In this document: positions 7,678-15,173 of the stretch, piece by piece
How the letters are laid out: each line of letters opens with the position of its first letter
How positions within the stretch are numbered: position 1 is the stretch's first letter
Source: SURF-43 sp964628985
GTDB lineage: Bacteria > Chloroflexota > Dehalococcoidia > UBA2979
DNA: 15,697 bases
Assembly: GCA_964628985.1 (NCBI GenBank)
Contig: CAZVNJ010000050.1
Coordinates: forward strand, 1 to 15,697
Direction: 5' to 3'
Notes under the pieces: model-generated
The model's input: the letters and a program-made list of their open reading frames with translations, nothing else
Told to the model about the DNA's origin: nothing
Databases searched by the model: none
Position numbers and translations under genes: made by a program

Positions 7678-8175
7678 ATGGGCACCGACGAGAGCCGGGC
7701 AGCAGCATTGGCACGAGAGTGGCGCGAGGTCCGGGGCCTCGTCCTGGGGCTCGCGGAGCAACTCCCGGAGACGCGGCTCGGACGCGCCACCGAGCGCGCC
7801 GGTTGGACCATCCGGCATGAACTGGCACACCTGGCCGCCCTTGACCGGGACATCACCCATATCTTTGAGCGGGCCGCCGCCTCAGCGGGCGAGACTGCCT
7901 CCGAGGCCGTAGAGGAGGCGCGGGAGGCGATCGCACTCCGCCGCATGCGTGGCCAGGCGATGTTCGCCGCCCAGGAACTCCGCCTCACCCCACTGCGCCA
8001 GTACCTCGCCGAGGCCGGTGAGCGCGCAGCCTCCACGATCGAAGCCCGGGCGGCTCTCCTGGAACGTCCCGTCCGGATCGCCGGACGGGAGGCCTCCACC
8101 GTCTCTGAGCACCTCGACCATGCCCTCGCTCGCGCGCGGGAGGGCGTGGCGATCCTCCGCGAGGCGATCAAGTAG
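7678..8175 (+). CDS. DinB/maleylpyruvate isomerase N-terminal-like protein
   Basis: This 165-residue, mostly helical protein contains AGWTIRHELAHLAALDRDI at 41-59, the typical helix of DinB/MDMPI-like proteins (Trp then HL), and a C-terminal EHLDHALARAREG at 144-156. His51, His145 and His148 could form the metal site found in this superfamily, whose members include thiol-dependent S-transferases and isomerases. The start ATG 7678 has GAGGA four bases upstream. An in-frame ATG at 7594 would add a 28-residue Pro/Ala-rich stretch and is disfavoured. It diverges from the moxR operon and appears to stand alone. Substrate and thiol cofactor are unknown; the fold assignment is inference from the helix motif and spacing. 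Confidence 0.65.
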   Translation: MGTDESRAAALAREWREVRGLVLGLAEQLPETRLGRATERAGWTIRHELAHLAALDRDITHIFERAAASAGETASEAVEEAREAIALRRMRGQAMFAAQELRLTPLRQYLAEAGERAASTIEARAALLERPVRIAGREASTVSEHLDHALARAREGVAILREAIK

Positions 8176-8242
8176 GAAGCGCTGGAATCGCTTGCCGCGC
8201 GCCAACACCCGGAATAACGAGATGACCCCGCCGTTCTGATAA

Positions 8243-8263
8243 CCTCGCTTCTGCAGCGAGGAG
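8243..8263 (+). promoter_or_regulatory. Hairpin covering the ribosome binding site of the GltD-like gene
   Basis: CCTCGCT (8243-8249) pairs perfectly with AGCGAGG (8255-8261) around a five-base loop. The right arm contains most of GAGGAG (8258-8263), the Shine-Dalgarno of the GTG at 8270. In mRNA the stem would hide the ribosome binding site, so it could tune translation or respond to temperature or a binding protein. A TGATAAC stretch just upstream (8238-8244) could be part of a -10 region. Regulatory role is inference. Confidence 0.35.
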
Positions 8264-8269
8264 CAGTCG

Positions 8270-9730
8270 GTGACGTCGGACAACCCCACCAACCTCGTCT
8301 TTGACCGTCTGGCGATCCCACGCGTCCCCGTGCCAAAGCAGAAGCCCGAGGAGCGCGTCAAGAACTTCGACGAGACCTACCTCTCGCTCAACCTTGAGGT
8401 CGCCATCGTCGAGGCCCAGCGTTGCATCGACTGCCCTTCCGCGCCCTGCATGGACGCCTGCCCCGTCCACAACGACATTCCTGCTGCCCTGAAGCGGCTG
8501 GAGGACGGCGACATCCTGGGCGCGGCCGCGAAGTTCCGGGAGACCTCCACCCTGCCGGAGATGTGTGGGCGCCTCTGCCCGCAGGAGTCGCTCTGCGAGG
8601 GCGCCTGCGTCGTCGGCTTCGCGATCCGTCCGGACGGCTCTGCGCAGCCGCCTGTCGCGATCGGCCGCCTCGAGTCGTTCATCACGGACAACCAGCGAAA
8701 GATGACCGGCGGCTTCCCGGTGCAGATGCGGCTCCCCTCCACCGGTCGGAAGGTCGCCATCGTCGGAAGCGGACCTGCCGGCCTGACGGTGGCCGAGGAA
8801 CTGCAGATCCGCGGGCACAACTGCACCGTGTATGACCTCTGGCCGGAGGCGGGTGGCGTGCTCCGCTATGGCATCCCCGCCTTCAAGATGAGCAAGCAGA
8901 TCCTGGAGGAGAAGCTCCAGTCCCTGCGCGACATGGGCATCACCTTCGTCCAGAACACGCGCATCGGGAAGGACGTCAGCCTCGAAGAGCTGCACGACCG
9001 CGACGGGTTCGACGTGATCTTCGTCGGCACGGGGGCTGGCGTGGGCAACGCCTTACGGGTCCCCGGCGAGGAACTCGCCAACGTCTACCAGGCGACGGAC
9101 TTCCTCGTGCGCGGCAACCTGTCGCCTGAAGAACTGCCTGAGGACAAGCGCGAGCGCCCCTACGTCGGCCAGCACGTCGTCGTCGTCGGCGGTGGAGACA
9201 CCTCGATGGACTGCGTGCGCACGGCCGTTCGCCTTGGCGCCTCTCACGTCACATGCGTTTACCGCCGTACCGAGGCCGAGATGCTGGGTCGCGCCGAGGA
9301 GCGCACCCACGCCCGCGAGGAGGGCGTCGTCTTCTCCTACCTCACCACGCCGACGAAGTTCCTGGGCAACGACCGAGGCGAGGCTGCCGCCGTCGAGCTG
9401 GTGAAGATGGAACTCTCCGAGCCGGACGAGTCCGGGCGCCGCCGCCCGGTGATCGTGCAGGGCTCCGAGTACACGATCCCCGCTGATGCCATCGTGATCG
9501 CGATCGGCTACAACGCCGACCAGGAGTTTGCGGAGGACGCGCCGATCGAGACCGACCGCTGGGGCCTCGTGAAGGTGGACACTCGCACGGGTCAGACGAA
9601 CATCCCCTACATCTTCGCCGGGGGTGACGTGGTGAACGGCGCGGACCTCGTCGTCACCGCCATCCGCGACGGTAAGCGGGCGGCCACCTGGGTGCACCAG
9701 TACCTCAGCAGCCTGCGGCCAAAGCAGTAG
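8270..9730 (+). CDS. GltD-type NAD(P)H oxidoreductase (glutamate synthase small chain-like)
   Basis: This 486-residue iron-sulfur flavoprotein has an N-terminal cluster-binding domain with CIDCPSAPCMDACPVH (Cys52, 55, 60, 64) and CGRLCPQESLCEGAC (Cys99, 103, 109, 113). An FAD-binding VAIVGSGPAGLTVAEEL follows at 162-178, a NAD(P)H-binding VVVVGGGDTSMDC at 303-315, and a C-terminal FAGGDVVNGADLVVTAI at 449-465. This is the architecture of the glutamate synthase beta chain, NfnB and PreT. No large subunit (gltB) or other partner is beside it, so the electron acceptor is unknown and glutamate synthesis should not be assumed. GTG 8270 is supported by GAGGAG 6 bases upstream. It is apparently monocistronic and converges with the next gene, leaving 3 bases between stops. 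Confidence 0.92.
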   Translation: MTSDNPTNLVFDRLAIPRVPVPKQKPEERVKNFDETYLSLNLEVAIVEAQRCIDCPSAPCMDACPVHNDIPAALKRLEDGDILGAAAKFRETSTLPEMCGRLCPQESLCEGACVVGFAIRPDGSAQPPVAIGRLESFITDNQRKMTGGFPVQMRLPSTGRKVAIVGSGPAGLTVAEELQIRGHNCTVYDLWPEAGGVLRYGIPAFKMSKQILEEKLQSLRDMGITFVQNTRIGKDVSLEELHDRDGFDVIFVGTGAGVGNALRVPGEELANVYQATDFLVRGNLSPEELPEDKRERPYVGQHVVVVGGGDTSMDCVRTAVRLGASHVTCVYRRTEAEMLGRAEERTHAREEGVVFSYLTTPTKFLGNDRGEAAAVELVKMELSEPDESGRRRPVIVQGSEYTIPADAIVIAIGYNADQEFAEDAPIETDRWGLVKVDTRTGQTNIPYIFAGGDVVNGADLVVTAIRDGKRAATWVHQYLSSLRPKQ

Positions 9731-9733
9731 GCT

Positions 9734-10411
9734 CTACCGCGTCGACGCTGCCTGCTGGATCACGTGTGCCGTCCAGTAGTGGTGTGTCTTCGCCACCACG
9801 GTGATCACGGACTTCACTTCGTCTTTGAGGGTGAACGAAGGCGAGGCCGGCACCAGCAGCCGCTCCTCCTCGAACCTGGCTTCGACGTTCTCAAGGATGA
9901 TCGTCGCGCACATCCACGCCGCCATCGCGCGTGACCGGCAGGTGACGCTCAGCCAGCCCGGCTCGTCCGCTTCCTCGGAGTAGAGGCCAGTCGTCATCCA
10001 GATCCCCCGGCGGATCTCGTCGACGGCGTCAAGGCCCTCGGTCGCCGGCGCATCCGCCGGCGCGGCCTCGAGGGCAGAGTCGGGGCCGCGGTGCGGCGGG
10101 CCACCGTAGAGCGCGAGCTCGCAGAAGCCCTCCCACATTGCGCGCCAGTCCGGCCGGCCGTCCGGCTGGTAGACAAAGTCCGCGGAGGACATCGTGGCGC
10201 CCGACGGCGGGGCGGGTGCCAGCACCTCGATTGGTGGGTCCGAAGGCGCCGGCTCAGCGCCCATCCGGGCCGCGAGCAGCGACTCGGGGCGTGCGAACAC
10301 GAACTCCACCGGCTCCTCGAGGAACGTCGCGAATGACGTCGCCAGCTCGCGGCAGTCCTGGATCCGCTCGAATGGCACAGTGTTCTCGACCACGATCAAC
10401 ATGCGTGACAC
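9734..10411 (-). CDS. Conserved-looking hypothetical protein, 225 residues
   Basis: I do not recognise this family. The N-terminus (MLIVVENTVPFERIQDCREL) looks like a strand then a helix. A Pro/Ala-rich linker covers about 50-75. A dense block follows: WRAMWEGFCELALYGGPP (89-106) continuing into HRGP. Then come GLDAVDEIRRGIWMTTGLY (126-144), a segment with CRSRAMAAWMCATIILEN (158-175) and a C-terminal KTHHYWTAHV (208-217). The motif density (Trp, Cys, His, Gly-Gly-Pro-Pro) and high-GC third codon positions argue for a real, constrained protein. No signal peptide or clear membrane span is seen. GTG 10411 has GGAGG 6 bases upstream, better placed than for the ATG at 10402. It diverges from the FmdB-like gene across 84 bases. 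Confidence 0.8.
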   Translation of the reverse strand: MSRMLIVVENTVPFERIQDCRELATSFATFLEEPVEFVFARPESLLAARMGAEPAPSDPPIEVLAPAPPSGATMSSADFVYQPDGRPDWRAMWEGFCELALYGGPPHRGPDSALEAAPADAPATEGLDAVDEIRRGIWMTTGLYSEEADEPGWLSVTCRSRAMAAWMCATIILENVEARFEEERLLVPASPSFTLKDEVKSVITVVAKTHHYWTAHVIQQAASTR

Positions 10412-10439
10412 GGGCAGCCTCCGGGATAACGGCGGCTCC

Positions 10440-10445
10440 TACAAT
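10440..10445 (+). promoter_or_regulatory. Putative -10 box of the FmdB-like gene
   Basis: TACAAT, in the context CCTACAAT, matches five of six positions of TATAAT and lies 50 bases before the FmdB-like ATG in the divergent gap. No convincing -35 is seen. The same octamer occurs upstream of the DinB-like gene. Confidence 0.35.
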
Positions 10446-10495
10446 GGAGGCTATTGCGACTCTTCGCAAGACGAACCGCATGCGGACCGGGCACC

Positions 10496-10783
10496 ATGCC
10501 GATCTACGCCTATCGCTGTCCGGCCTGCCAGGCGGAGTTCGAGGTCTCTCGCCGCCTCGCAGACCGGGCCGCCCCCGCGTACTGCCCGGCGGACGGCATC
10601 GAGGGAAAGCGCCTGATGACGGCGCCGAACGTCAGCGGTCAGGCCGTGGATCCGGCGAGCGCGCCCACGATCGAGTCCCCTACCGCGAAACGCTGGAGCC
10701 ACTTTGGCCACAGCCACACCGGGGGCGGGACGCATTCGCACGGCGGGCCCGCAGCCTCGCCTCCGGCCCCCAGCTCGGACTGA
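10496..10783 (+). CDS. FmdB-like zinc-ribbon protein with His-rich tail
   Basis: The 95-residue protein opens with MPIYAYRCPACQAEFEVSR, the standard start of FmdB-type putative regulatory zinc ribbons. The first knuckle is intact (Cys8, Cys11). The second is reduced to YCPADG (Cys30, with Asp33 where the fourth Cys is expected), so zinc would need another ligand or the ribbon is degenerate. The C-terminus, about 67-95, is rich in His and Gly (HFGHSHTGGGTHSHGG), a likely metal-binding tail. Family members are small and mostly of unknown function. The start is dictated by the family N-terminus; only a weak GCGGACCGG precedes it. It sits 80 bases before cinA in the same direction and may share its transcript. 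Confidence 0.85.
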   Translation: MPIYAYRCPACQAEFEVSRRLADRAAPAYCPADGIEGKRLMTAPNVSGQAVDPASAPTIESPTAKRWSHFGHSHTGGGTHSHGGPAASPPAPSSD

Positions 10784-10863
10784 CGGACCCGGGCGCAGCG
10801 TCCGCAGTATCCTCGCGGGCACGGCGGCCACGCGAGGGCGACCGGGCAGGCGAGGGGGCGGGG

Positions 10864-12105
10864 ATGCGCGCGGAAGTCCTGAGCATCGGCACCGAGATCA
10901 TGTTCGGTGAGATCACCGACACGAACGCAGCGTTCATCGCGGGCCAACTGCCGCAGTACGGCGTCGACCTCCTCTATGTCTCCCAGACAGGTGACAACCC
11001 CACACGCATGCGCGAACTCTTCGAGCGCGCCTGGGGGCGCTCGGACTACATCTTCGTCACCGGCGGCCTCGGGCCCACCGAGGACGACATCACCCGCGAG
11101 ATCATCGGCGAGATGCTGGGCGAGACGCTCACGGTGGACCCCGAACAGGAGCGCATCCTCCGCGCGCGCATGGAGGCGAGCGGGCGTCGCATGCCGGAGC
11201 GCAACATCAAGCAGGCGATGCTGATCCCCTCCGCCCGCGCCCTCCCCAACCCTCGCGGTACGGCCCCTGGCTGGTGGGTCGAGCGCGACGCCAAGGTGAT
11301 CGTCGTCATGCCGGGACCACCGGCCGAGATGAACCGCATGTGGGAGCACGAGGTGGCCCCAGAACTCGAGCGTCGGGCAGACTCGATCCTGGTCAGCCGC
11401 ACGCTCAAGACCACGGGCCTCGGCGAGAGCACGGTCGACGAGATGCTGTCGCCGCTGCTGAAAGGCACTAACCCCAGCATCGGCATCTACCATCGAGGCG
11501 ACGGCGTCCACGCGCGCATCGCAGCGAAGGCCCCCACGCGCGAGGAGGCCTGGCACCTCATCCGCCCCGTGGAAGCGCAGGCGCGCGCCATCCTCGGCCA
11601 CGCCATCTGGGGTGTCGACGACGAGTCCCTCGCCGCTGCCGTCGGAAACATGCTGCGCGACCAGGGCCTCACTATCGCGCTCATGGAGAGTGCGACCGGC
11701 GGCGCCATCGCCAGCGCCATCACTGACATCGACGGCGCCTCGGACTATTTCAAGGGCTCGCTGGTGACCTACGCGACCGAGGCGAAGATCGCCAACGGTG
11801 TCCCTGCCGAGGTGCCCGCCCAGCACGGCGTCATCTCGCGTGAGACAGCCGAGGCTATGGCCGCCGCGGCCCGCGTCCGCCTCGGGGCCTCACTGGGCCT
11901 CGGCATCACGGGGATCGCGGGCGGGACCGAACTCGAGGGCCAGCCGCCCGGCACCATGCACATCGCGCTCACGGACGGCGAGCGCACGGAGTACTCGCTG
12001 ACGCGCTACTACCAGGGCCGCGACGCGGCGAAGAAGCGCGCGGTGCTAAACGCGCTCACGCTCGTACGCAACTACTTGATGGCGCGAGCCGCCGAGGGCG
12101 GGTAG
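10864..12105 (+). CDS. cinA: CinA-family nicotinamide-nucleotide amidohydrolase
   Basis: The 413-residue protein has the two CinA domains. The N-terminal MoCF-like (COG1058) domain, about 1-170, starts EVLSIGTEIMFGEITDTNAA and contains TGGLGPTEDDIT (66-77) and MPGPPAEM (149-156); in studied homologues it hydrolyses ADP-ribose. The C-terminal PncC domain, about 252-410, contains ESATGGAIA (275-283), KGSLVTYATEAK (297-308) and GITGIAGG (347-354); it deamidates nicotinamide mononucleotide in NAD salvage. The common ESCTGG motif reads ESATGG here, with the serine kept. ATG 10864 follows a G-rich GAGGGGGCGGGG that can act as ribosome binding site; the frame is open far upstream but that part overlaps other genes. 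DUF2971 follows by 7 bases. Confidence 0.95.
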   Translation: MRAEVLSIGTEIMFGEITDTNAAFIAGQLPQYGVDLLYVSQTGDNPTRMRELFERAWGRSDYIFVTGGLGPTEDDITREIIGEMLGETLTVDPEQERILRARMEASGRRMPERNIKQAMLIPSARALPNPRGTAPGWWVERDAKVIVVMPGPPAEMNRMWEHEVAPELERRADSILVSRTLKTTGLGESTVDEMLSPLLKGTNPSIGIYHRGDGVHARIAAKAPTREEAWHLIRPVEAQARAILGHAIWGVDDESLAAAVGNMLRDQGLTIALMESATGGAIASAITDIDGASDYFKGSLVTYATEAKIANGVPAEVPAQHGVISRETAEAMAAAARVRLGASLGLGITGIAGGTELEGQPPGTMHIALTDGERTEYSLTRYYQGRDAAKKRAVLNALTLVRNYLMARAAEGG

Positions 12106-12112
12106 CGCGTAA

Positions 12113-12742
12113 GTGGGACTGGCCACGCGCGACGGCTTCCATCGGCCTTCGCCAGACGTCCCGCTCTGGCGGTACCTGGACGTAACCCGCTTCGCGCTGA
12201 TGCTCTCCGACAAGGAGATCTACTTCAGCCGCCTCGCGTTGCTGGATGGCCTCGACTCTCGCGCACCGGCCGAGGTAGTGGACACGGCCTACGTCTCCAA
12301 CTGGCACCAACATTCGACGGAGTCGATGACGATGTGGGACAGGTACGCCAGCCGTGGCTCGTTCGTCGTCCTGAAGACCACGCTCGACCGCATGCAATAC
12401 GCATTGAAGGACAGCGACACAGAGGTCATCGCCGCCAAGGTGGCCTACCGCGACTTCACGCTCACCGGGGGCACTGTCGACCGCACCGACCTCGACGGTG
12501 CCCTGCTGTACAGCCGTCCGGCCCTGGCGCACGAGCATGAGGTGCGCCTCTACGTCACCCAACCGCAGAAGCAGAAGCGCGCGGGCCTCGGCGTCCGGGT
12601 CGACATCTCGGACCTGCTGGACGAGATCATCGTCTCGCCACGCGCCGACCTAGCCACACTCCGCGCGGTGCGCGCCCTCGGCACGACCTACGCCTCGAGA
12701 GTGCCCGTCCGGCCGAGCGGGTTGCTGGATGGGCCGAAGTAG
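12113..12742 (+). CDS. DUF2971 family protein
   Basis: The 209-residue product shows the DUF2971 landmarks in order: LWRYLDVTRF (18-27), IYFSRLALL (36-44), SNWHQHSTESMTMWDRYA (62-79), VVLKTTLDRM (85-94), HEHEVRLYV (140-148) and IIVSPRAD (172-179). The family is widespread but its biochemical function is not established, and members are often seen in accessory or defence-like settings. The Trp-His and Glu-Ser pairs and the HExEVR segment are the family's most constant parts and probably form its functional site; that is inference. The GTG at 12113 lies 7 bases after the cinA stop, with no good Shine-Dalgarno, suggesting coupling to cinA. A strong hairpin follows 21 bases after its stop. Codon use resembles the neighbours. 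Confidence 0.82.
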   Translation: MGLATRDGFHRPSPDVPLWRYLDVTRFALMLSDKEIYFSRLALLDGLDSRAPAEVVDTAYVSNWHQHSTESMTMWDRYASRGSFVVLKTTLDRMQYALKDSDTEVIAAKVAYRDFTLTGGTVDRTDLDGALLYSRPALAHEHEVRLYVTQPQKQKRAGLGVRVDISDLLDEIIVSPRADLATLRAVRALGTTYASRVPVRPSGLLDGPK

Positions 12743-12763
12743 CCGCGCCCTGCTCCGGATCAA

Positions 12764-12791
12764 GAGGGCCGCGCTTGAAGCGCGGCCCCTC
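12764..12791. terminator. Hairpin terminator between convergent genes
   Basis: GGGCCGCGC (12766-12774) pairs with GCGCGGCCC (12780-12788) around loop TTGAA; with flanking GAG/CTC and one bulge the stem lengthens. It sits between the stops of the DUF2971 gene (+) and the F420-dependent oxidoreductase (-), so it could end both transcripts. Neither side has a long T-run, so efficiency is uncertain. Confidence 0.6.
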
Positions 12792-12813
12792 ATCTCGTCA
12801 CGCTAGCAGGCTG

Positions 12814-13848
12814 CTAGACCTCGCCGACCGACGGGATCTTCTTCAACTCCTGGATGATCTCGCGGATCTGGGCTTCCTCGTCGGGGTTCTTCGGGTCCCC
12901 TGCCGCGAAGGAGATCTGGGTGTTCACGCCGGCGTACTTCTCGCGCATCTTCGCGGGCAACTCGTCCCACGTACCGATCACGCAGAACTCTTCCATCATG
13001 TCGTCGGTGATAATGCCGACCATATCGTCCCACTTGCCCTCGACGGAGAGGCGGTGCAGCTTCGCCGCCTCGTCGTCCCAGCCGTGAGTCGCCATCACGC
13101 GGCCGTAGGAGCGGGTGGAGGCGTAGAAGGAGATCTGGCGGCGCGACCGCTCCTTGGCGGCCGCGACCTCCTGCTCGTTTCGTCCCGTCACAATGAAGCC
13201 GCCGCCCCGGATCTGGAGATCCTTCGGCTCTTTGCCTGCGCGTCGGGCGCCCTCGTGCACCGCGGGGATCAGGACCTCCTTGATGTACTTGAAGGTGCTG
13301 AAGCCGTGGATCGCGATGCCGTCGCAGACCTCGCCCGCCAGCCGAGCGTTGAACGGGTTCACCGCAGCGATCACGATCGGGATCTTCGGGTGCTCGATCG
13401 GGCCCGGGTTAAAGAACGGGCTCGTCAACTTGTACTGGTAGTTCTCGCTCTCGAAGTTCGGCTTGGTGCCGTTCTGCCACGAGTCCCACACCGCACGGAC
13501 CATGTTCACGTAGTCGCGCATGTGCGGGCCCGGGGCCACCCACGGCACGCTGAAGCGGCGCTCGTTGTGGCCCTTCACTTGGGTCCCGAGGCCGAGCACG
13601 AATCGCCCGCCCGAGAACTTCTGCATGTCCCAGGCCATATTCGCCGTCACATACGGCGAACGCGGGAAGGCGATGGCGAGCGAACTGAAGTGCATCCGCT
13701 CCGTGTGCTCCATGCCGAGCAGCAGCGGGAGGAACGGGTCGTGCTGCGTCTCGCCAGTACTGGCGATGTCGTACCCCAGGGCCTCGAGCTGGCGCGCTCG
13801 CTCCCCGGCCGTCTTGAGGTCGTTCGTCAGCCCTGCCCCTACGTCCAT
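12814..13848 (-). CDS. LLM-class F420-dependent oxidoreductase
   Basis: The 344-residue protein is a luciferase-like TIM-barrel oxidoreductase. It shows DVGAGLTNDLKTAGERARQL at the N-terminus, TGETQHDPFLPLLLG (31-45), FPRSPYVTANMAWD (61-74), GRFVLGLGTQVKGHNERRF (81-99) and PGPIEHPKIPIVIAAVNP (148-165). These resemble the mycobacterial MSMEG_2256-type subfamily, which is predicted to use coenzyme F420. The substrate cannot be read from sequence. ATG 13848 is preferred with AAGGA 9 bases upstream; a TTG at 13857 directly abuts that site and is unlikely. It is monocistronic between the convergent DUF2971 gene and the divergent metallo-hydrolase. It suggests that the organism makes F420, though no F420 biosynthesis gene is in the window. 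Confidence 0.92.
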   Translation of the reverse strand: MDVGAGLTNDLKTAGERARQLEALGYDIASTGETQHDPFLPLLLGMEHTERMHFSSLAIAFPRSPYVTANMAWDMQKFSGGRFVLGLGTQVKGHNERRFSVPWVAPGPHMRDYVNMVRAVWDSWQNGTKPNFESENYQYKLTSPFFNPGPIEHPKIPIVIAAVNPFNARLAGEVCDGIAIHGFSTFKYIKEVLIPAVHEGARRAGKEPKDLQIRGGGFIVTGRNEQEVAAAKERSRRQISFYASTRSYGRVMATHGWDDEAAKLHRLSVEGKWDDMVGIITDDMMEEFCVIGTWDELPAKMREKYAGVNTQISFAAGDPKNPDEEAQIREIIQELKKIPSVGEV

Positions 13849-14002
13849 CCGGCCCAATCCTTCCCTGCAGCCAGCCGAGGTTCCCCCGATGGAGGGCTAC
13901 GTCCCGGCTGACCGTTGCTCCGTCCGAGCGGAGTCCGCCGCGGATGGTAGTCGCGTGAGTCCGGAGGACGCAGTGCAAACGTTCCCTCCGAATCCCGTGC
14001 GC

Positions 14003-14008
14003 TACGAT
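14003..14008 (+). promoter_or_regulatory. Putative -10 box of the metallo-hydrolase gene
   Basis: TACGAT, in GCTACGAT, matches four of six positions of TATAAT and lies 35 bases before the ATG at 14044, in the 195-base gap to the divergent oxidoreductase. The same TACGAT precedes comB. No -35 box is evident. Confidence 0.25.
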
Positions 14009-14043
14009 CCAGCCGCTCTCGCGCTGGATGGGCGACGCTCCGC

Positions 14044-15033
14044 ATGACCCTGACCCCCGTCCCGATCCGCGTTGCTGACAACAACCTGTGGCCGTTTCAC
14101 CTGGCTGATGGGGGCGTCCTGCTTGTCGATGCGGGCTGGGAGCCGGACGGGGACGTCGCGGCATGGGACGAGATAGCGGCGCAGGCAAGGGCGCTCGGGT
14201 ACGCGCCAAGCGACATCCGCGTCGTGGTGGTGACGCATGAGCACATTGACCACGCCGGGCTGGCCGCTCAATGGGCACGGGAGGGCGCGCGCATCGTGGC
14301 CACCCAGGCGGCGAGCGTGGCGCTGGCGGCCGGCCTCGATGGCTTGCGCGCGCAGCGGGAGGCACGTGCCGCAGAGTTCGTCCGCCAGGGGATGCCGGCG
14401 GACGTCGCCGCAGCGCTCCTGGGCACGCGGACGGCGCAGCAGCGCTGGGAGTCCTGCCCGCTCGACTCCATCGATCCCGCGGAAGAATGCATGCCATGGG
14501 CGCTGGCGGACGGCCGGTCGCTCCGCCTGATTGCGGCGCCTGGGCATACGCCGGGGAACCAGGTGGCAGCGATCGAGGGCGTACCGGGCATCGACCTCTG
14601 TTCAGGCGACACGCTGCTGCCGACCACGATCCCGACGCCGGGCCTGCACTTTCCGCGCGCCCTCGCAGGGGACACCGCACGATGGCCTTCGTTACCACCG
14701 TTCCTCGCGTCGGTCGTCGCGCTGCGTGCGCTACCGATCACGCGCGTCCTGCCGGGGCATGGGGGGGTCGTGGATCGCCCCGAGCGGCTCTTCGCGCAGT
14801 TCACGACGCATCACGCGCGTCGGGGCGCCCGAGTGCGTGATGCCCTCACGCGCGCGCAGAGAGCGACCGCCTTTGAGATCGCACGTGCGGTCTTCCCGCG
14901 ACTGCCGGACACCCGCATCGGCCAGGCACTGACAGAGACGATCGGCCATCTGGACCTCCTGGCGGAGTCTGGCTACGCCGAAGCACTCGATGACGGTCAT
15001 CGGGTCTCCTGGCAGCGGGTCACCTCCCGTTGA
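14044..15033 (+). CDS. Metallo-beta-lactamase-fold hydrolase
   Basis: The 329-residue protein has a complete MBL metal site: THEHIDH (His65, His67, Asp69, His70), His168 in APGHTPGN, Asp189 in CSGDTLL and His239 in LPGHGG. Between the strands lies a helical insertion (about 90-140) typical of the larger MBL hydrolases, and after residue 245 a mainly helical C-terminal domain of about 85 residues. That layout resembles the LACTB2/BLACT-type winged-helix tail of several thioesterase- or nuclease-like members. Exact substrate unknown. The ATG at 14044 agrees with the short strand-forming N-terminus (PVPIRVADNNLWPFHL); only a weak purine-rich stretch precedes it. It diverges from the F420-dependent enzyme; no terminator is seen directly after its stop. 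Confidence 0.9.
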   Translation: MTLTPVPIRVADNNLWPFHLADGGVLLVDAGWEPDGDVAAWDEIAAQARALGYAPSDIRVVVVTHEHIDHAGLAAQWAREGARIVATQAASVALAAGLDGLRAQREARAAEFVRQGMPADVAAALLGTRTAQQRWESCPLDSIDPAEECMPWALADGRSLRLIAAPGHTPGNQVAAIEGVPGIDLCSGDTLLPTTIPTPGLHFPRALAGDTARWPSLPPFLASVVALRALPITRVLPGHGGVVDRPERLFAQFTTHHARRGARVRDALTRAQRATAFEIARAVFPRLPDTRIGQALTETIGHLDLLAESGYAEALDDGHRVSWQRVTSR

Positions 15034-15173
15034 GTACGAAGGTCACGCCGAAACCAGTGCTTGCGCGCACTCTCACGAAGTTGCCGACGATGTAGGGTGG
15101 GACACGGAAGCAGGAGACAGTCGTACGCGTCCGAGCCGCGTCGGCTGTCAGGAAGCAACGGACGGAGGTCGCG

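Noticed and set aside
10138..10863. Upstream extension of the cinA reading frame
   Set aside because: It runs through the FmdB-like gene and the start of the unknown gene in another frame; CinA family proteins begin at the ATG at 10864.
13409..14698. Long minus-strand open frame opposite the metallo-hydrolase
   Set aside because: It is Arg/Pro/Ala-rich shadow sequence; the plus strand carries a complete metallo-beta-lactamase motif set.
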